From Dichetophora obliterata (lineage: Eukaryota > Arthropoda > Insecta > Diptera > Sciomyzidae): a stretch of 64,000 nucleotides of DNA. A model generated the notes under the pieces. That model made no database searches. It saw only the letters and a program-made list of their open reading frames with translations, and was not told the DNA's origin. The stretch is taken from assembly GCA_963920525.1 (NCBI GenBank), contig OY986439.1, positions 47,156,982 to 47,220,981 on the forward strand. Reading direction: 5' to 3'. The translations under genes were made by a program, and so were the position numbers. Numbering within the stretch: the first letter of the stretch is position 1; the number at the start of each line of letters is the position of its first letter. Shown here in pieces: positions 36,827 to 49,504 of the stretch.

Positions 36827-37401
36827 ATGAAATTTTGAGAACGCATTAAGAGTGAATGCCTCAATACTATAATATTTTCAAAGTGCCAAAAAAATAGTGG
36901 TGCTGACTATGAAATATGTGAGTAAAATTTTAAATGGTCAAAAAATTAAAAATTTTGTACGAAAGTGTTTGTGTTTGTGGTATTGACACCACAATAAAGA
37001 CCAATTTAAGATCTTTAAAATATGTCCTTAACATTTTTTGTAGGACAAACGGCATAGAAGATATAGTTGTTTGACTACATGTTTGAATGACAATTTCTGA
37101 TTTTCTTTTGAATTTTTCACTGTGAATTTATAACTGCAAAAATAAATAAATAAAAAATTATAAAAAAGTATGTAAATATTTTTGTTTTTAAAGTACTATC
37201 GACGCGAAAAATTTGAAAAAAATTGGAATTGTCAAAATTATTTTTTGGACAAAAGCGTCCGATTTGTCGTGGAATGACCGATATAAGAAAACTCGGATAT
37301 TGTATATATAAAAAACCTCTAAAATTTTATGCTATTTTTCAAATTTTTAACTGATTTCAACTTTCTTAGACTTTTTTAATCAAGACATTTCTTGGTTATT
37401 A

Positions 37402-38923
37402 CCCTGTAGGAAATTCAACTAGTTCAAAAGTAGTTGAAAAAGTAGTTTTTTGTCAACCACAACTAGTTGAAATTCTGACTTTTTTCCATAGAACGAACTA
37501 ACATATTTTGTATGGTGATGTCCGCTAAATAAGTCAGTTGACTTTCGTCTGCATATGTTTTCAACTTCTTGTTAAAATAGTTGGATTTAAATATTTTTTT
37601 TAACTACTTTAAAAAAAAAAATCAATTGAAAACCGCATATATTTTCAACTACTTGTTAAATAAGATAAATTTAAATAATTTTTCTAATTACTTTAAAATA
37701 AATCAATTGAAAACTAGTTTATATTCCACTTACTGAAGTTAAATTTAAAAGCATAACAACCATATAAGAATAAAATAACTTGCTTTTAAAAACAATTGAT
37801 TAAAAAACTAATTTAACAAAAACTAGTTAATGAACTACTTTGAATTATATTAAGGTGGCATCCACATCAATTTCGAATACTTTTTATTGCATTATTTATG
37901 AAGTAATTGAAAAACCACTTCAAAACAAGTGGCTTAAAAACTACTTTGAATTATATTAAGGCGGCGACTACTCTGACTTTGGCATGTTTTTATTGTAAAT
38001 TTTTATTAGATTGCAAATATTTAACCATGCTATTTCACAAATATTATTAACTTTAGACTTTCACTAGTAAAAATGTATGTCTTTTTTTCAAAACAATAAA
38101 ATAAATGATCTCTTTGATAAATGGAAATTTAAAATTTATATGCTTTTAAATTCATCTTCAGTAAGTGGAATATTAACTAGTTTTCAATTGATTAATTTTA
38201 AAGTAATTAAAAAATAATTTAAATTTTACTAATTTAACAAGTAGTTGAAAATATATGCTGTTTTCTATTGTATTATATTGAAGTAATTAAAAAAATAATT
38301 TAAATTTAACTACTTTAACAAGTAGTTGAAAATATATGCGGTTTTCAATTGATTTTTTTTTTTAAAGTAGTTAAAAAAATAATTTAAATTCAACTAATTT
38401 AATAAGTAGTTGAAAACATATGCAGACGAAAGTCAAAATATTTTAGTTCGTTCTATGGAAAAAAGACAGAATTTCAACTAGTTGGGGTTGACAAAAAAAC
38501 CATTTTTTCAACTACTTTTAAACTAGTTGATTTTCCTAAAGGGAATTTTAAATTTCTATACATCAAAGAGATAATTTATTTTATTGTTTTGAAAAAAAAA
38601 TACATAAATTCATATAAGTGAAAGCCTAAAGTTAATTATATTTGATGAAATAGCATGGTTACATATGTATAAACTTGTAATCTAATAAAAATTTGCAATA
38701 AAAACATGTCAAAATCAGAGAAGTGGCCGAATTCAAAGTAGTTTTTAAACCACTTGTTTTGAAGTAGTTTTTTTAATAACTTCATATATAATGCAATAAA
38801 AACTATTCAAAATTGAAGTGGTTGCCGCCTTAATATAATTCAAAGTAGTTCATAAACTAGTTTATTTTAAACTAGTTTTTTAATAAGTTGTTTTTAAAAA
38901 CAATTTTGTTTGTTCCTATAGGG
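37402..38923. mobile_element. AACTAGTT-rich palindromic element
   Basis: Ends CCCTGTAGGA and TCCTATAGGG, flanked by TA on both sides (37400-37401, 38924-38925). Internally it is arranged arm, inner block, inverted arm, inverted inner block: 37402-37750 pairs with about 38150-38535, and 37760-38125 pairs with about 38550-38920. It is related to the insertion at 19997-20746. No coding sequence. Confidence 0.7.
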
Positions 38924-38925
38924 TA

Positions 38926-40800
38926 GTTTTACAAAAATAAAAAACACCAACAAAAAAATACAAATTAAAATTTGAGCCTCAAGTAGAAATTCCAAATATC
39001 TCAAAAAGGTATATTTAAAAAAAAATCGTATCTTTATGAAATTTAGAAATAACAAAACCAAATTGAAAATCATATAAAGACAAAGGTTGGGACTATATTT
39101 TGTAAAAACTTCAGATTTTTATCAGGTCCATCACATGCCCGTTTTAGTGGTCTAAGTAGGGCCTTTCTTAAAATTTTAAATTTTCAATGGTCTTTTTCTT
39201 TAAGAATATGTTGGTCCAGAATCTTGATACTATGCATTCCTAATCTAGCTCAAGTACTACACGGCTGATAAAAATTACCGATCCCGAACTAATAGTGTGG
39301 TCACAGGACCTAATGCAATATCTCAAAAATCAACAAATTTTATAAAATTTTTAATGATTTACCATTCAATGGTTAGTTGTAAAGATGAGATAATCAATTT
39401 TTTTATAAGAAGTGCATCTTCTAAGGAGCAAATCAAATCACAATGGTAATTATATCTGTTATAAAAAAAAGTTGCGGCATTCTTAAGGACACTATGAAAA
39501 TCACTCAATTTCGGACTTCGAATGGGTGCCGATCCCAAGTTAGGCAAAAAAAAAATGACTACGGTTTTTAGTATTGTTTACCCATAAGATCATCCTGAAA
39601 TTTTTTTATCAAAATCGGAAACTATGCAACTCACACATTAGGCGTTTTCATATGGATTCATTCAAGTTACTTGAATCGAGTAGGGGGAACAGACCTATTT
39701 CTAAAAATACTCTCTTTAACCGCATATTCGAGTAAATTTTTCTAGGTTGTTGAGAATAGTTCTTCTTATTCATTTTCGTTTTTATTACTTCTTAAACCTT
39801 TTTATGGGGTTCGGTGCAGTTGTCTGTGTACGAAAATCTGTATACAAAATTCTGCATTAAAAAATTCTGCATTAACATAAAATTGTTTTCAAAAACTCTG
39901 TATGCCAAAATTCTGCAAAATATGGACTAAGGTAAATAAGCTTAAAATAACAACATTCCGTACAAGGGTAAATAATTTAATCTTTAAAGACACCATTTTG
40001 TATCCCAAATAAAGTTAAAATGCTGTAAATGGAGAGCAGACTTTTTGAAAGCAAAATTTTTTAAAAACAGTTTTTTGATATACAGGTTTTGAGAAAAATA
40101 GTATTTTAAAAATATTGTAAAACTTACAGCATTTCGACAAGCAGAAAATTTACCCGCTCCCCTTTTTACTTAGAATCTAAACAACTAAATTCAATCAGTT
40201 AGTTCTCATCTTATTTACAAGTACTTACTTGGAGAAGTTATTTACTTCTCGCTATAAGCATAAGTATTTCAAGATGTAAGGCATATGCTGCAAATCCTTT
40301 TGAAACTAGCTGAAATGACATACATAGAAAGAAGCATAAAAAAATACACTAGCTAAATAAAAACAGAAAACTATATTTTAAATTTTTCTTCTTAAATTTT
40401 TAACAATATTTTCTTGATAAGATAATTTATTTATTTTGTTAGCATATATTTAAAATTTTTAAGCCAAATAAGACCAATTTCTAACATATTTATAACAATT
40501 TATTATATTGATATGAAGTCAAAACTTTAAATATAAGTTTTATAATATCGTTTCTTTAATTTTAAAATACTAACTTAAAGATGAGTAATACTAAACGATA
40601 CTTTATCTTGTCTTTTTTCAAGTACTTAATTAAAAAAAAACCATAATAACTAATTCGCTTAATGAGAGATTCTCCAAAGTACAACCAAGATTGTTATATC
40701 GACCACAATATCAGCACTTCACGCCATCTAAGATAAGCAAAGAACAACAGTTAATATCACATCATTACCATTGTTAAGGAAACAAGCCAAGTTAATAATA
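38926..40800. other. Intergenic, no gene seen
   Basis: AT-rich with no supported ORF. AAATTCTGCATTAA-like repeats at 39845-39915 and an AAGATAAGCA GATA site near 40730 downstream of peptide gene 2 are the only visible features. Confidence 0.5.
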
Positions 40801-41070
40801 CTACTGCATAGAACCGCGCCTCCTTTCGTCGTCGTACAACTTACCGGTATTAAATGTTATTATTCGCCGACAATGACCACGATGATCGCGAATGTGACAC
40901 TTTTCACACGGTTTTCCATGGCGTCGAGACGACAGAATTTGGCTAGTTAAAATGCTTGGTTTTCCGTAGAAAATAACGCGTGTTGCTTCTGTTTCAGTGG
41001 ATGCGAGGAGCAAATTTAATATATAAATTAAAAGAGAAGCGTAGCGAAGTTGAACAAATTTAGCAGACAT
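40801..41070 (-). CDS. Small secreted cationic peptide, paralogue 2
   Basis: 89 residues from the ATG at 41070. An in-frame ATG nine codons upstream is possible but would put Met-Tyr-Phe-Cys before the signal peptide. Signal peptide residues 1 to about 29 (hydrophobic 11-23, cleavage after Ala23, Ser24 or Ala29). The mature chain starts TRVIFYG and has about 14 Arg/Lys against 5 acidic residues. The core holds Cys55, Cys58 and Cys67 around CHIRDHRGHCRR, so Cys55-Cys67 matches the spacing of paralogue 1 and Cys58 is extra. The odd cysteine could pair between molecules. A charged tail (YDDERRR) is unique to this copy. Same strand as the other two; a GATA site lies at 41152-41158. Function unknown. 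Confidence 0.8.
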   Translation of the reverse strand: MSAKFVQLRYASLLIYILNLLLASTETEATRVIFYGKPSILTSQILSSRRHGKPCEKCHIRDHRGHCRRIITFNTGKLYDDERRRGSMQ

Positions 41071-41233
41071 GCTAAAGAGGTATATGCAAAAATACAAAAT
41101 CTAGCGTAAACAATAGAAAAAAAAAACACACAAAATAACAAGTCACGCTTTGATAAGCTCTCTCTAAATAATTTGTTTGCAGGTCTTCGTTACTAATTTC
41201 TAACTGCTTCTTACTAATGCCGACTTTACACTG

Positions 41234-41240
41234 ATAACCA
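41234..41240 (-). promoter_or_regulatory. Possible initiator of peptide gene 2
   Basis: The minus strand reads TTATCAGTGT, a good arthropod TCAGT initiator, about 165 bases above the ATG. A TATAAAT at 41332-41338 lies too far up for this start (about 100 bases) and may serve another one near 41300. CTTATC (GATAAG inverted) lies in the presumed 5' UTR. Confidence 0.35.
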
Positions 41241-41673
41241 AGAGTTTTAGGTGAAGCTACTTAAGACTTAATGAGAACGGATTCGTTTGAATGGTCCTGA
41301 ACAATAATGTTAGCGTTAGCATGAATACCCAATTTATAGCAGGTAGAACCACTGAAAAAAAGTATTGAAGAGAAAGAACTTCGGCAACTGATAAGAAAAA
41401 TTCACACTCACAAGATAATGATTTGCTTAATAAGAATATTTGTTTCAAGCGATTAAAATTGATTTGAGAGAAGAACAGGGTGTTCTAAGAGATTAATATA
41501 AAATTAGTTACACTAAAAAAAATGCACATGTAAAAATTTTAGTATATACAAATGTTTAAAATAATAGGTGCATGTCTCAACATCATTTATAATCAATTTT
41601 TTTTTTTGTTTTGTCATACACAAAATATTATAAAAATGCGATACTTACCACTATTAAATGGAAATTATTGAAA

Positions 41674-42832
41674 ATTTGTTATTACTATGTTGATTTTATA
41701 TGTTTTAAATACAAATTCTAAATGTTTGATAGTTTAAATCATAATTGATTTTAAATACAGATTCTAGTTGTTCGATAGTTTAAAATCGTTTTATTGAGCT
41801 TAAGGTCAAAGTTAGACTTTGAAAAGATTCGTTAGAACAATTAATTGTTCTAACTTTGACCTTAAGCTCAATAAAACGATTTTAAACTATCAAACAATTA
41901 GAATTTGTATTTAAATTCAAGTATGATTTAAACCAGTGTCGGGCAGCTTTGCACACTTGAGATTGTGTTTGTGCAGTAAAATATGTATTTATCTCACCTA
42001 CAGAACGATCAAAGCTTCAGTGTTCAAGCGAATGTCAAGCAGGTAAAAAATGCGCTTGCGTGTTTCTTGAATATATTATATTATATATGTGTCTATAAGC
42101 AATAATAGCTTAAGTTGATATAAGATAGAACTGAGTTATTGATACAGTTGTGTTCCACATATATATTATTATAAACACACAAAATCTAGAACTTCTAGCA
42201 TGACCTTAGCCAAAGATATGACGTAAAAACAAAAGAATCTTTCAAATAACTTATATGGCGATTAAAAACTTTGTTTAATTTAAAAATTTTTTATTTTTAG
42301 AAAATAACGGCATGGCGCGGCAACAAAGAGGCAAAATTAAAAAATTATGCATAACAAGGCATTACGATAACTTGCATGGCCAAGATAAGGAAATTGTGGG
42401 GCATGCTATGGAGAAATTAATTAATTATTTAAAAGCGGCATGGCCACATTAAATAATAGCAACATAAGCACAATAAAAAAACATATTTGTTTTTTTACTA
42501 TTAGTAGGCCTTTTTACATTTCCGTCTGCTTATCTGTATTTCACATTATCCGTCTGTCGGTCTGTTTCCTTTTGACATTCCGTCCACTACTTATTAATTT
42601 AATTTCGCAATACAAATCCGAGCAAAAAAATATTCCATAATGCCTAGTAAGATTTCCGCAAAAAGCGCTTTAGCACTAATTTGTTTTCAGTGTGAGCTTT
42701 AAAGCGCTCATTAATACATACCCAAGATGAGAAAGTATAGGTGTGCAAAGCTGCCCGACACTGATTTAAACCATCAAACATATAGAATTTGTATTTAAAT
42801 CATATAAAATCAACATAATAAATAACAAGGTC
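41674..42832. mobile_element. Palindromic element hosting a hAT MITE
   Basis: The left end (TTGTTATTACTATGTTGATT region) and the right end near 42770-42832 are inverted copies. A perfect stem lies at 41795-41880, around GAGCTTAAGGTCAAAGTTAG and its complement. The hAT insertion at 41934-42763 splits it near the right side. Confidence 0.65.
41934..42763. mobile_element. Non-autonomous hAT element
   Basis: Inverted ends CAGTGTCGGGCAGCTTTGCA and its complement, with perfect 8-bp duplications ATTTAAAC at 41926-41933 and 42764-42771. 830 bp; the ORF at 42440-42640 has no recognisable domain. Confidence 0.9.
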
Positions 42833-43159
42833 ATTTAGAAAAAACTTTAATTTGTTATTACTTTTAAAAGACTATGTCTTACTTAATCTTGTAAATATTA
42901 CTTTAAATATAATTAAATAAAATTAAATAGCACTCTTGTTTAAAAAAAACATTATACACTCCAACTTAGCTTTAAAGTGAATATTTCGCTTGGATAAAAT
43001 AATAGGAACAGTCTAATTTTTTTCAGAGCTCATTGCGTTTCGCAGGAATTTCGGTAATTTTTCTTAGTAAAGGTGAGTTGTTAAAACGTATTAAAAATAT
43101 TTTTGTAACATAATGCATTTATTTGATGGGCCTAAATATGCATTGAACGGTCTAGAAAC

Positions 43160-44805
43160 CGTTGTTAGTATTAAAGCTTCGGGACGATGATTTTTCACCC
43201 CAAATGATCACCAAATCATTGGAAAGGTCGTTTAGTTTTGTTGGAAATACCCTTAAAGTAAAAGCTACGACGAGAACTCTTGGTAGACAAAAAACAACAA
43301 CATTCAAAGCAACTTCCATCATCAAGTGTGATTACAACAGATATCGGCAATGTGGTGCCCCCCAGAATTGTTCGAGGGAGATTACAACGAGTGAATCTAC
43401 CTGAAAGAGTTGGCAGAAAAGGTCTCTTTTCTTCGACAAAAAAATTTGTCATGTAAAAATGGAACCAAAGTTAGGTGGTTAGGTTAATGAGGCGGCAGGT
43501 CCATAGACCAGCCAACTTAGACAAAATTATTGGTCCGTTGTGATACCACAGAATGAAAGAAGGGGGTAATCAAGGAATACTTTTGTGTAGGATGATGTTG
43601 TTAAGGTAGTAGTCTAGTGTGACGGATTCCAAAAATCAATTGTTTTTACATCTTTCGCAGTAAAAATATATAAGAAATATACTCTTACAGTTTCAGACCG
43701 AAATTTAAAATTTTTGAAGAGTTACAGCCAAAAGAAGAGAACGCGCCGTAGTATTTTCGACAAGTGCACTACAATTAAGCATGCAATACGATATTGTCTT
43801 TGAATTTTTTATTTCAGATGGCTACGTGAGGTTGAATGCTTCCCCAGAAGAACTCATCTTTCTTTCAAGGACTCTACATTAATACAAATCATTTTAATAA
43901 AATAATGTAAAATTAAATAAAATTTTTTTTGTACACTTTAATACATCAATAGAAAAAAAATATTTCAGTCTACTGATTTATAACAATCTTACAGACTATT
44001 CATATATTGTACATTGAAACTAATTAAAAACAGTGTAAAATTAATTTATATATAATTAATTTTAATAGAGGACAGATTAGAGGAATGACATTTTTGTCAT
44101 GTTAAAATTTCAAAACGATCGCATTTTTTGTTTTTCTTATTTAAAAAACTTTATGAAAAATCGTCAAAATTTCTCTCGTCACACTGGGCTACCTTAATGT
44201 GGCAGAAAGCTGTAGAAACATGTGATATTGAATCTGCAGCAAGTGTAATGCCTTGCCCTTTTTTATGGAGCGACGAAAAAAAATTAACAAATTTTCTAAT
44301 GAATGGAAGAATGTTCGTCGACCCAAAGAAAATAATTTTTACTCCGCTTAGCTAAAAAAAAAACCGTTAAACATGAATGAGGCAATATAATGGGATCCAG
44401 CTTTTTGTCTCGGTAAAGGGTTGGTTCAATACATCGAATAAATGATTCGATGGACAGATTCATGTATAAGAAAATATTGCAGAGCATAATTTCACCAATT
44501 GCTAACCTGACCCATTAGACGGTTTCAGCAGGATAAAGATCCAAAACACACCTCTAGATTTATAAGGATTGATTTGAAGAAAGTGTCAACTTGCTAAGCT
44601 GGCCAAGTCAAGTCACCGGACTTTAGTCCCATAGAAAACCTTTGGGAAAAAATAGCCAAACACACGATATCCAATAGATATAAATTATATGATTATGTAC
44701 AAAAAATATGGTATGACAATTGCCGAAAGTTGATCTCTAGTATGCTAAATAGGTTTGCATGCTTCCATCTTCCAAATGAAGATGAATACACTGGCTATTA
44801 ACTGA
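43160..44805 (+). pseudogene. Decayed Tc1-like transposase
   Basis: Fragments in order, across frames: VVPPRIVRGRLQRVNLPERV-GRKGLFSSTKKFV at about 43355-43455 (second DNA-binding region); PFLWSDEKKLTNFLMNGR and FVDPKK at 44260-44335 (first Asp region); FQQDKDPKHTSRFIRIDLKK near 44525-44585 (second Asp); SPDFSPIENLWEKIAKHT near 44615-44665 (Glu); and a C-terminal helix to a stop near 44805. Catalytic positions are preserved, but stops and shifts occur throughout. A LINE fragment lies inside at 43471-43570. TIRs were not identified. Older than the Tc1 at 10992. Confidence 0.75.
43471..43570 (-). mobile_element. LINE 3' end fragment, minus strand
   Basis: Its minus strand carries GTGGTATCACAACGGACC followed by an (CCTAA)-like tail (ATTAACCTAACCACCTAA). 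It thus resembles the 3' end of the LINE at 48578-49448, which has GTGGTATCACAACGGGCC and a CCTAA tail. The upstream boundary is unclear, perhaps near 43620. Confidence 0.5.
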
Positions 44806-47800
44806 CAAGGTTTTTATGACTAAATTGATATATATATGAAATATATTTGCCCTTACTTTGACGAAAACTGTTCTTAGCTTAAACAATAATTATTATAAAA
44901 ATAAGAAAATAAATGCAACAACTTAAAAATAATAAAACAGCAGCAACGAACAACAACAATGCTATGCATATTTTTTCTTAGTGTCATTTTTCTTTTCACT
45001 CGAAGTCAATTCTTCGAATTACAACACACTAAAAGAGTGGCCAATATAAAAAGTTTGGAATAGTCAAAAAGTAGGGGCGACAAGACTGTTGTAAACCTTC
45101 AGCTCCATTATCACTGCAGTATAACTTTACGTATACAAATATCAAACAAAAATTTGTGCAGTTTCATTTTCATTTATGTCTATGAAAATAAAAGGTTTTA
45201 TTTTTATTTATATCTATTTTTATTTAAATCAAAATTGATTTTTTTTAAGGTGATATTAATAGTTAAGGCTCGCAATTTACCTTATAATGCAAAATGTAAT
45301 GCAATGTGTAATGTATTATGTAAAATATTTATTTTAAAATATTAAACTAAGTAAATAGTACTTTCAGTAATATTGCAGATGCCTTCATTTGCCCATTCTG
45401 TCTATTATATTTATTTAAAATTCCAAGGTAATCGATCTTAAGCAGTTAACTTCAGTCGCGTGTCGGAGCTGACACACTAAATTTTTTTGGTTAAAGTTTT
45501 GGTTAAAGTTACAGCAAATGTATTTTAACAAATCAAAATATTGTAAGCTTTACTTAAATAAATGGAGTCATTTGTCGTTAATTTTTAAACATTTGAGTTT
45601 TTTTCAGTGCAGATATCTTGAGAAATATTAAACCAATTTCGTTTATTTTTTTGCCATCATGCTTTATTAACGATTTAAATATGGATTTTTCCACTAAAAG
45701 TGCCCTTTTTTATTTAAAAAATGGAGAACTCTAAAAATAAAACTTAAAACTAGAATTATGGTTTATTTATACCATTTAGCCTCAAAGTAAGTTAAAATCG
45801 CAAGAAGTCACACGGTATTACGTCATAAAATTTATTTGTATTTATTTTGTGTGATTTTAAATGGTTATAGGAATGGCAAAATTGTCTTTATTTGGAAATT
45901 GCAGGCATCAGAGAAGACTAAAACACTTTTCCGCAAATTTTTATCATTTACTTGATAACTAATTTAATGTGCTATTTTCAATTTAATTTTAATCTTTCAC
46001 TAACTGAGTATACAGTAGGTTACAGAAATGACAACGTTTTGTTTTCAATATTAATAAAATTACAAATAAATTTAATAATTCACTTGAGCTTATTACACTT
46101 GATATAAAACCACTGGTGGATTTTTGCAACTTGTATATAAAAAGTGTAAAAAGCCACACTGAGAGGGCACTCAATGCCTTTTGTCTGTTAGTAATGCTTA
46201 CTAAAAGGCGTGAAATTCAAAAAGTGGTAAAATACAACGACAAAAAGTTAGTTGATGAAACATTCTTTAAAAAAATTTTATAATAATTTTTAATGGAAAA
46301 AAATAAACTCGATTTATATTTTAACTTTGTCATCTTGAACATGCAGAAATAAAAATTGCGGAAGCAGCACGCTCTTTCAATTGTTATAGTTTTAATTATT
46401 TATTTTTTGATGTTAGTTGACTCATTTGTTACAAACTCACAGACTATTCATATATTTACATTAAAGCTAATTAAAATAGTGAATAATTAATTTTCATATA
46501 ATTAATTTTGATTACAGGAATATTGATTTTTGTTACAAGAATGACATTTTTGGCCTTTTTTTTTAATAATTGACTTTTTAATTACCTGCTGCAACATAAA
46601 CTTCAAGAAATAAACTTTTAAATAAAGCTAAAGTATTTTACAGTACCAAAAATTCTTTTTAACACTCAAAACTGAAAGGACATGTAGACGGGCACTTTTG
46701 GAGGAACTGCCCGTATATGAAATAGTAATTTTTCAAAGGTTCGAAGATTAATACATGTAGCATAATTTTTTTTATTAACCCATAAGTATAATATTACTTG
46801 GAAACATAATCTGCTGCCCCCGATTGTATGACTATAAGCTATGATTAAAATCCAATACTTCCCCAATCAGATTTCAATGTCACATTTATAGTTTTTTGAA
46901 ATAACTATTATTTCTTCGAATCCATTTGAAGCGTTCTATCAATAAATATTTTACATTCTGCAATTCCAATGAATCAGACCCTAATATTGCATGTATCTTC
47001 TTTAGATAACGGAGAGTTTTGTATTTTACTGCAGCTATTTTCGGAGGTATCTTTTTGGCGTCATATTGTAGAAGGTGTCGCTATTTTACAACACTATTTG
47101 TTAATAGCAAAGATAAGAAAATAATTAATATTTTATGACTTCAATGGCATAGCTGTGACGTTGTTATAACAAAGTATGGAACATTATAAGATAAAAATAA
47201 ATCACAGTCGAAATTTCACTTGAAATAAACTAACATTGCCATAGTAAATGACGATAACAGCAACAACAATATCAATAAGAAATACAAAACCATAGAAGTT
47301 ATTTCCAAAAGTTTCACACGGCCTTAAGTTGCGTGTGCAGCAATAAAAGCTTTATAGAAATAATCAAAAACGTTCAATAATATTTAAAAGGTGTTAAGGA
47401 ACCGATGGTTAGAACTACTGAGAATATCAATATAAAACCTCTGATGCCAACAAAATTCAATAACTAGATAACTTACGTGCTTGGTTTGTGACTCATGTGC
47501 AGCACACTTAAGGCACGTAAAAAGCAGCTGACTTAATTTAGATCGTTTTGTTGATTTTTTTTTTAAGCAAAAAGTTAGAAAAAATATATACTGAAACTAC
47601 ACTGAAATAAATCAACATGCTTTAAAATGTTTAGCACAATATTTTCTAAAAAGAGCTCACAATAATTTGATGTTAAAGTAACAACAAATGTCTTTAAAAT
47701 ACATCTGAACTTTTCAAATACATTTCTTTTTATGAAAACATTATTTAAAATATGCTTGAAAAATAAGAACATTGCCGTCAATATTACAATTTGGAAACAT

Positions 47801-48563
47801 GCACATTTTTTAGTGTAAAGAAATACATAAATAGATCTCATATTTCACAATTTTGCAGCCTTGTGACGAAATAACTCTAGCCAAAGCTGAAATAGGTACA
47901 CAATGTGCTCAAGATAAGATGCTAATGCAAGTTTAATACAGCTGGTAAATTAAATAAATGATTAAAAGTTTTAATTTTTTTAACATTTCATTATCTCATT
48001 TTACAAAACGATCAATAAATAAGGCTCTTAAAAATAAATAAATGCAAAACATGCTCAACACCATAAAACTTCAGGGGATAAAATGAAAAATGAACTTCCA
48101 CTTTAAAGCCCCATATGTTGGCACTACTATGTAACTACTGTTAATATGCTACAACTAGGGATGTCAGAGATCCCAGGATCCCGGATAAGTCAAGCCCCTA
48201 TAAATTCTGAGATTTTCTTTCCGGGATCCAAGGATATTTAAAGAAAAAAATTTATATTACAAATATTCGTGTAAATTCAACCATTTCAATTTAAGTTGAT
48301 ATGAATATAGAATTAGAAAAACCTTTTATTGAGGCTGAAAAAGATTGTTAGGACGATGAGTTTGAATCATTGGAGCAAAAACTTTGCACAGTTTTAGAAG
48401 AATATGCAACATCGCAAAGTCAGCTATGTATGTCAAAATTGTCAGATATTCTGATTTAGGAAATAATTTGGTTTTGTGGTAAGGCAATCGTGATCGAATC
48501 TTATTATTGCTTACGATTATCATACAACTATTGTGGTGACTTCAATGTAAATTTATTTCGTGA
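44806..48563. other. Intergenic, no gene seen
   Basis: AT-rich, without supported ORFs or clear terminal repeats. 46438-46550 is a second copy of about 110 bases present at 43990-44100 (ACAGACTATTCATATAT through GAATGACATTTT), so an unrecognised repeat family is present. 48150-48240 has a short GGATCC-rich imperfect palindrome. Confidence 0.5.
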
Positions 48564-48577
48564 TAACTAGTGTCCGA

Positions 48578-49448
48578 AGCGTCCTTTAGACTTCCTATTG
48601 TAGTGTCTACCAAGCGGAAATGATGGATATTCACGAAACCACTAGGATTCTAGGTCAAAAAGACCTTGAAGGAAAAAGTATTTCCATCTTTTCAGATAGC
48701 CAAGCTGCATTGAAAGCACTGAACTCAAATATTGACAACTCTAAAACTCTCACTGAGTGCCGCAAATCTCTTAACGAGATGGCAAGGCTACTCAGGATTC
48801 ACCTTATATGGGTACCCGGACACAGGGATATCGAGGGCAACAATTTGGCCTACGAATTACAAAGGGTACGACCTCTAACACCCTCTTAAATAAGGACTTT
48901 ATTGGTATACCCATTTCCTCCTATAAACTCCAGTGCAAGAACAGATCCTTAGGTCTTGCACAAGAACACTGGGAACGCCTTGATACACGTAGGATAACTA
49001 AGCTAACATGGCCTACCTACGACTTAAAACGCACCAACTCACTGCTTGAGTTAAGCAGGGTAAACCTGTCAAAAATAGTAGGAATCCTATCGGGTCACTC
49101 ACTGCCTGATCGGAGCGCATGCCCTTCGGTTGGGAGTTGCATCAAACGATTTCTGCAGAAGCTGCAGATGTGAGGAGGAGGTAGAAAACGTTCAGCACCT
49201 CCTCTGCGAATGTCCGGCTCTAGCTAAAAGGAGAATGGCAACTCTGGGCCTTCCCTTTTGAAATGGACTTGCCGAAGTCTCATGCCTGGAAATCAAGCAT
49301 ATCCTTAAATTCATTATCTGCTCGAACTGGTTTGAGGAGGGAAATCTCTACTAGGTTTTTAAAGAGATCATGTGGTATCACAACGGGCCTGCACTGGCCT
49401 AAGTGTACGAGTCGTCTATCGGCTCAGCCACCATTACCTAACCTAACC
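48578..49448 (+). mobile_element. 5'-truncated LINE with 14-bp target duplications
   Basis: Flanked by identical TAACTAGTGTCCGA at 48564-48577 and 49449-49462. It is a 3' fragment of a non-LTR retrotransposon with RNase H, ending in CCTAA repeats. The target duplications prove insertion as a truncated copy by target-primed reverse transcription. Clade is uncertain: RNase H plus a C-terminal Cys/His motif suits the I/LOA/R1 side of insect LINEs. Confidence 0.88.
48600..49330 (+). pseudogene. LINE ORF2 C-terminus: RNase H and Cys/His motif
   Basis: The first frame holds the RNase H core: IHETTRILGQ, then SISIFSDSQAALKALNSN (catalytic Asp in FSDSQAAL) and LIWVPGHRDIEGNNLA (His and second acidic). 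After a frameshift near 48845 it continues TSNTLLNKDFIGIPISS and LTWPTYDLKRTNSLLELSR. After another near 49120-49140 comes FCRSCRCEEEVENVQHLLCE, the Cys-rich motif found downstream of RNase H in several insect LINEs. The endonuclease and reverse transcriptase are absent. Not functional. Confidence 0.85.
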
Positions 49449-49504
49449 TAACCTAACTAGTGTCCGACCGAAACCGGAATTTCGGTCGAAACCTAAACCG
49501 AATA

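Larger units (their letters stand above)
33955..37283. mobile_element. DNA transposon with about 1-kb inverted repeats
   Basis: The ends TATCGGTCATTC and GAATGACCGATA are inverted and flanked by TA. The left arm (33955 to about 34960) and the right arm (about 35530-37283, interrupted by a repeat-rich insertion at 35935-36826) are inverted copies with moderate divergence. Shared blocks include CTGCGCCAACA-AAACAGTTAT, GAGCAATAACTGTTTT and AATGCATTCTCAAAATTT. The centre holds a decayed transposase-like reading frame. The superfamily is not certain. Confidence 0.75.

Noticed and set aside
36585..36864. ORFs of 66-81 residues
   Set aside because: Translations of the ACGAATTCGT repeat array.
43162..43452. 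80- and 78-residue ORFs on opposite strands as host genes
   Set aside because: The coding signal is in a different frame and is a Tc1 DNA-binding fragment.
49437..49459. CCTAA repeats as a telomeric tract or TRAS/SART-type telomere LINE
   Set aside because: Only a few units, directly inside the LINE's target duplications; a similar tail is seen on another copy at 43471, so it is the element's own 3' tail. Flies also lack TTAGG telomeres.
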